Positions 62,452 through 64,000 of a stretch of DNA of 64,000 nucleotides are shown piece after piece (position 1 is the first letter of the stretch; each line of letters starts with the position of its first letter). The position numbers and the translations under genes are program-made. The notes under the pieces are model-generated. The model saw only the letters and a list, made by a program, of their open reading frames with translations, was not told the origin of the DNA and did not search any database. The DNA is from Bifidobacterium erythrocebi (GTDB lineage: Bacteria > Actinomycetota > Actinomycetes > Actinomycetales > Bifidobacteriaceae): the NCBI RefSeq assembly GCF_012932675.1, contig NZ_JAAIIF010000009.1:1-64000 (forward strand), in the 5' to 3' direction.

Positions 62452-63111
62452 ATGGCACGTAAGAAGGGCACCAAAAGCGTACTGGTCGTGGGACTGGGCC
62501 GATTCGGCAGTTCCGTGGCGGCCACGCTCAACGAGATGGAACAGGATGTGCTCGCCGTGGACAAGGACCCGGAGATCGTGGCCCGCTGGTCCTCGCAGAT
62601 CCCGGTGGTGCAGGCGGACATGACCGATGTGATGGCGATCGAACGCATCGATGCCTCGCAGTTCGACACCGCCGTGGTGGCGATCGGCGACAGCATCGAG
62701 GCCTCCGTGATCGCGGCAGGTAACCTGCTGGACGCCGGCATCACGGATCTATGGGCGAAGTCCGTGTCCATCCAGCACGCGCGTATTCTGCGCCGTATCG
62801 GCGCACGCCATGTGATCAACGCCGAGAGCGACGCCGGCAAGCGCATCGGGCATCTGGTGTCCGGCAACTACCTGGATTACATCGAGATCGAGGGCATGCA
62901 CACCGTGGTGAAGGTGCATACGCCGCAGCACCTGGCCGGCAAGACGATCGCGGAGGCGGAGATCCACGACAAGTACGGCATCGTCGTGGTCGGCGTGAAA
63001 TCGCCCGGACGCGAGTTCCAGTACGGCGAGAACGACACCGTGATGCGCCGCAACGACGAGCTCATCATCGCCGGCAGGCAAAGCCAGATCGACAAGTTCC
63101 TGGCTTCCTGA
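62452..63111 (+). CDS. TrkA/KtrA-family potassium channel regulator (RCK)
   Basis: A 219-residue cytoplasmic protein: an RCK-N Rossmann domain (VVGLGRFGSSVAATLNEM) that binds NAD or ATP/ADP, then an RCK-C domain. It gates the TrkH-like channel encoded just upstream. AAGGAG precedes the ATG. Confidence 0.94.
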   Translation: MARKKGTKSVLVVGLGRFGSSVAATLNEMEQDVLAVDKDPEIVARWSSQIPVVQADMTDVMAIERIDASQFDTAVVAIGDSIEASVIAAGNLLDAGITDLWAKSVSIQHARILRRIGARHVINAESDAGKRIGHLVSGNYLDYIEIEGMHTVVKVHTPQHLAGKTIAEAEIHDKYGIVVVGVKSPGREFQYGENDTVMRRNDELIIAGRQSQIDKFLAS

Positions 63112-63168
63112 CGGCCCGGGTTCCCACCGTATTCGGCGTTGTGTTGGATATGACCGACTGATATGACG

Positions 63169-63213
63169 AAGGCCGGTCCCGTGCGAACGACCATTCGCAC
63201 GGGACCGGCCTTT
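63169..63213. terminator. Bidirectional terminator between trkA and tlyA
   Basis: GGCCGGTCCCGTGCGAA at 63171-63187 is a perfect match to 63194-63210; AA before and TTT after extend the stem and give a short T-tract. Confidence 0.85.
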
Positions 63214-63274
63214 GCCGTTGTTCGGCACGTCGGGCTCTATGTTGTCCTGTTTCGCCGCCAGGCGGATACCGGCA

Positions 63275-64000
63275 TCATGCGCGCGGCATGCGGGCGTACA
63301 GCAGCCATTCGGCGTTGCCGTGGGTGCCTTCGATCGGCGAGGGCGCGGTGGCCATCACGGCAAGCCCTTCGCGTTCGGCGCACGCCACCACGTCATCCAA
63401 CGCCTTGCGCCGCAATTCCTCGCTTGCCACGATGCCGTTCCTGCCAAGCCCTTCGCGCCCGACCTCGAACTGGGGCTTGACCAGCAGCACCACGGCCGCG
63501 CCCGGAGCCGCGATGCGGGCGATGACGGGAATCACGTAGGTCAGGGAGATGAACGACACGTCCGAAACGACCATCTGCGGCCTGTACGGCAGGTCGCTCG
63601 CCGTCACGTCGCGGATGTTCACGCCGCTCATCTCGATGATGCGCGGGTCGGCTGCGATGCGCGGGTCGAGCTGTCCGTGGCCCACGTCCAGGGCGATGAC
63701 GTTCCTCGCTCCCCTGCGCAGCAGCACGTCGCAGAATCCGCCGGTGGACGCGCCGATATCGAGGCATTGCAGACCGTTCGGCTCGGCAAGTCCATGCTCG
63801 CGGAACACGTCGAACGCGCCGACCAGCTTGTATGCGCCACGCGACACGTAGTCCTCGCCCTTGTCCACGCGAATGCGCGCATGGCCCAGCGCGCCGACCG
63901 CGTATGCGGGTTTGGTCACCGTCTGGCCGTTCACCGTGACCTTGCCCGCCTTGATGAGCTTCTGCGCCCTGGTGCGCGTGCCCACCACGCCGGTCTCCAC
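63275..64000 (-). CDS. tlyA: TlyA-family rRNA 2'-O-methyltransferase, 5' end outside the window
   Basis: The visible 241 residues begin within the S4 RNA-binding domain (TRAQKLIKAGKVTVNGQTV) and continue with DYVSRGAYKLVGAF and an FtsJ-like methyltransferase fold: LDIGASTGGFCDVLL, VIALDVGHGQLDP, VVSDVSFISLTYV and LLVKPQFEVGRE. TlyA methylates 16S and 23S rRNA; its loss gives capreomycin resistance in mycobacteria. Only the first few residues are missing, cut by the right edge. Confidence 0.93.
   Translation of the reverse strand: METGVVGTRTRAQKLIKAGKVTVNGQTVTKPAYAVGALGHARIRVDKGEDYVSRGAYKLVGAFDVFREHGLAEPNGLQCLDIGASTGGFCDVLLRRGARNVIALDVGHGQLDPRIAADPRIIEMSGVNIRDVTASDLPYRPQMVVSDVSFISLTYVIPVIARIAAPGAAVVLLVKPQFEVGREGLGRNGIVASEELRRKALDDVVACAEREGLAVMATAPSPIEGTHGNAEWLLYARMPRA

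Overview
The window is a high-GC actinobacterial chromosome segment and almost certainly comes from a Bifidobacterium; I do not assign a species. The reasons are two WhiB-family proteins, paired LytR-CpsA-Psr (LCP) ligases, a PdtaS-type sensor kinase, the gene order eno-ftsB-DUF501-ppx, a UPF0182 protein, a TrkH/TrkA pair between tlyA and nadK-recN, and a bifidobacterial-type exopolysaccharide (EPS) locus.

Region 1 (1-12.6 kb, minus strand) is an EPS or capsule operon. It reads from the priming sugar transferase at 12.5 kb leftward through two glycosyltransferases, a polymerase, a third glycosyltransferase, a serine-acetyltransferase-like acyltransferase, a polysaccharide pyruvyl transferase, a Wzx flippase, an FrhB-like iron-sulfur protein and a nitroreductase-like protein. 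It ends in a frameshifted second copy of the acyltransferase. The middle of the locus (about 5-9 kb) is visibly AT-rich, as expected for a horizontally exchanged cassette. A run of ten G/C lies just upstream of the priming transferase and another at the 3' end of the FrhB-like gene; both are candidates for slippage.

Region 2 (13-27.9 kb) holds an MFS exporter, comF, a HAD phosphatase, a degenerate metallopeptidase-like protein and a cell-envelope block (DUF5719, a 1043-residue membrane glycosyltransferase, WhiB, two LCP ligases). It ends with an orphan FtsK/EssC-like ATPase and a second WhiB. Region 3 (28-52.1 kb) is core genome: PdtaS-like kinase, hemolysin III, greA, FKBP, tRNA-Leu, ppx, DUF501, ftsB, eno, mfd, pth, UPF0182, a GH3 protein, nadD, proA, thrC and an MFS transporter.

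Region 4 (52.1-55.4 kb) is the most unusual. A gene for a 356-residue protein, with an AbiEi-like N-terminal winged helix and a DUF559/PD-(D/E)XK nuclease-like C-terminus, is flanked on both sides by arrays of degenerate direct repeats. The repeats have a strict 62-bp period. Each unit carries a GCGAC box and a GTCGC box about 22 bp apart in dyad symmetry. No toxin partner gene is adjacent. This is the best candidate here for an undescribed system.

Region 5 (55.4-64 kb) has a PNPOx-family protein, tenA under a TPP riboswitch, a HAD phosphatase, recN, nadK, trkH, trkA and the 3' part of tlyA, which runs off the right edge. Many gene borders carry perfect hairpins that look like terminators.
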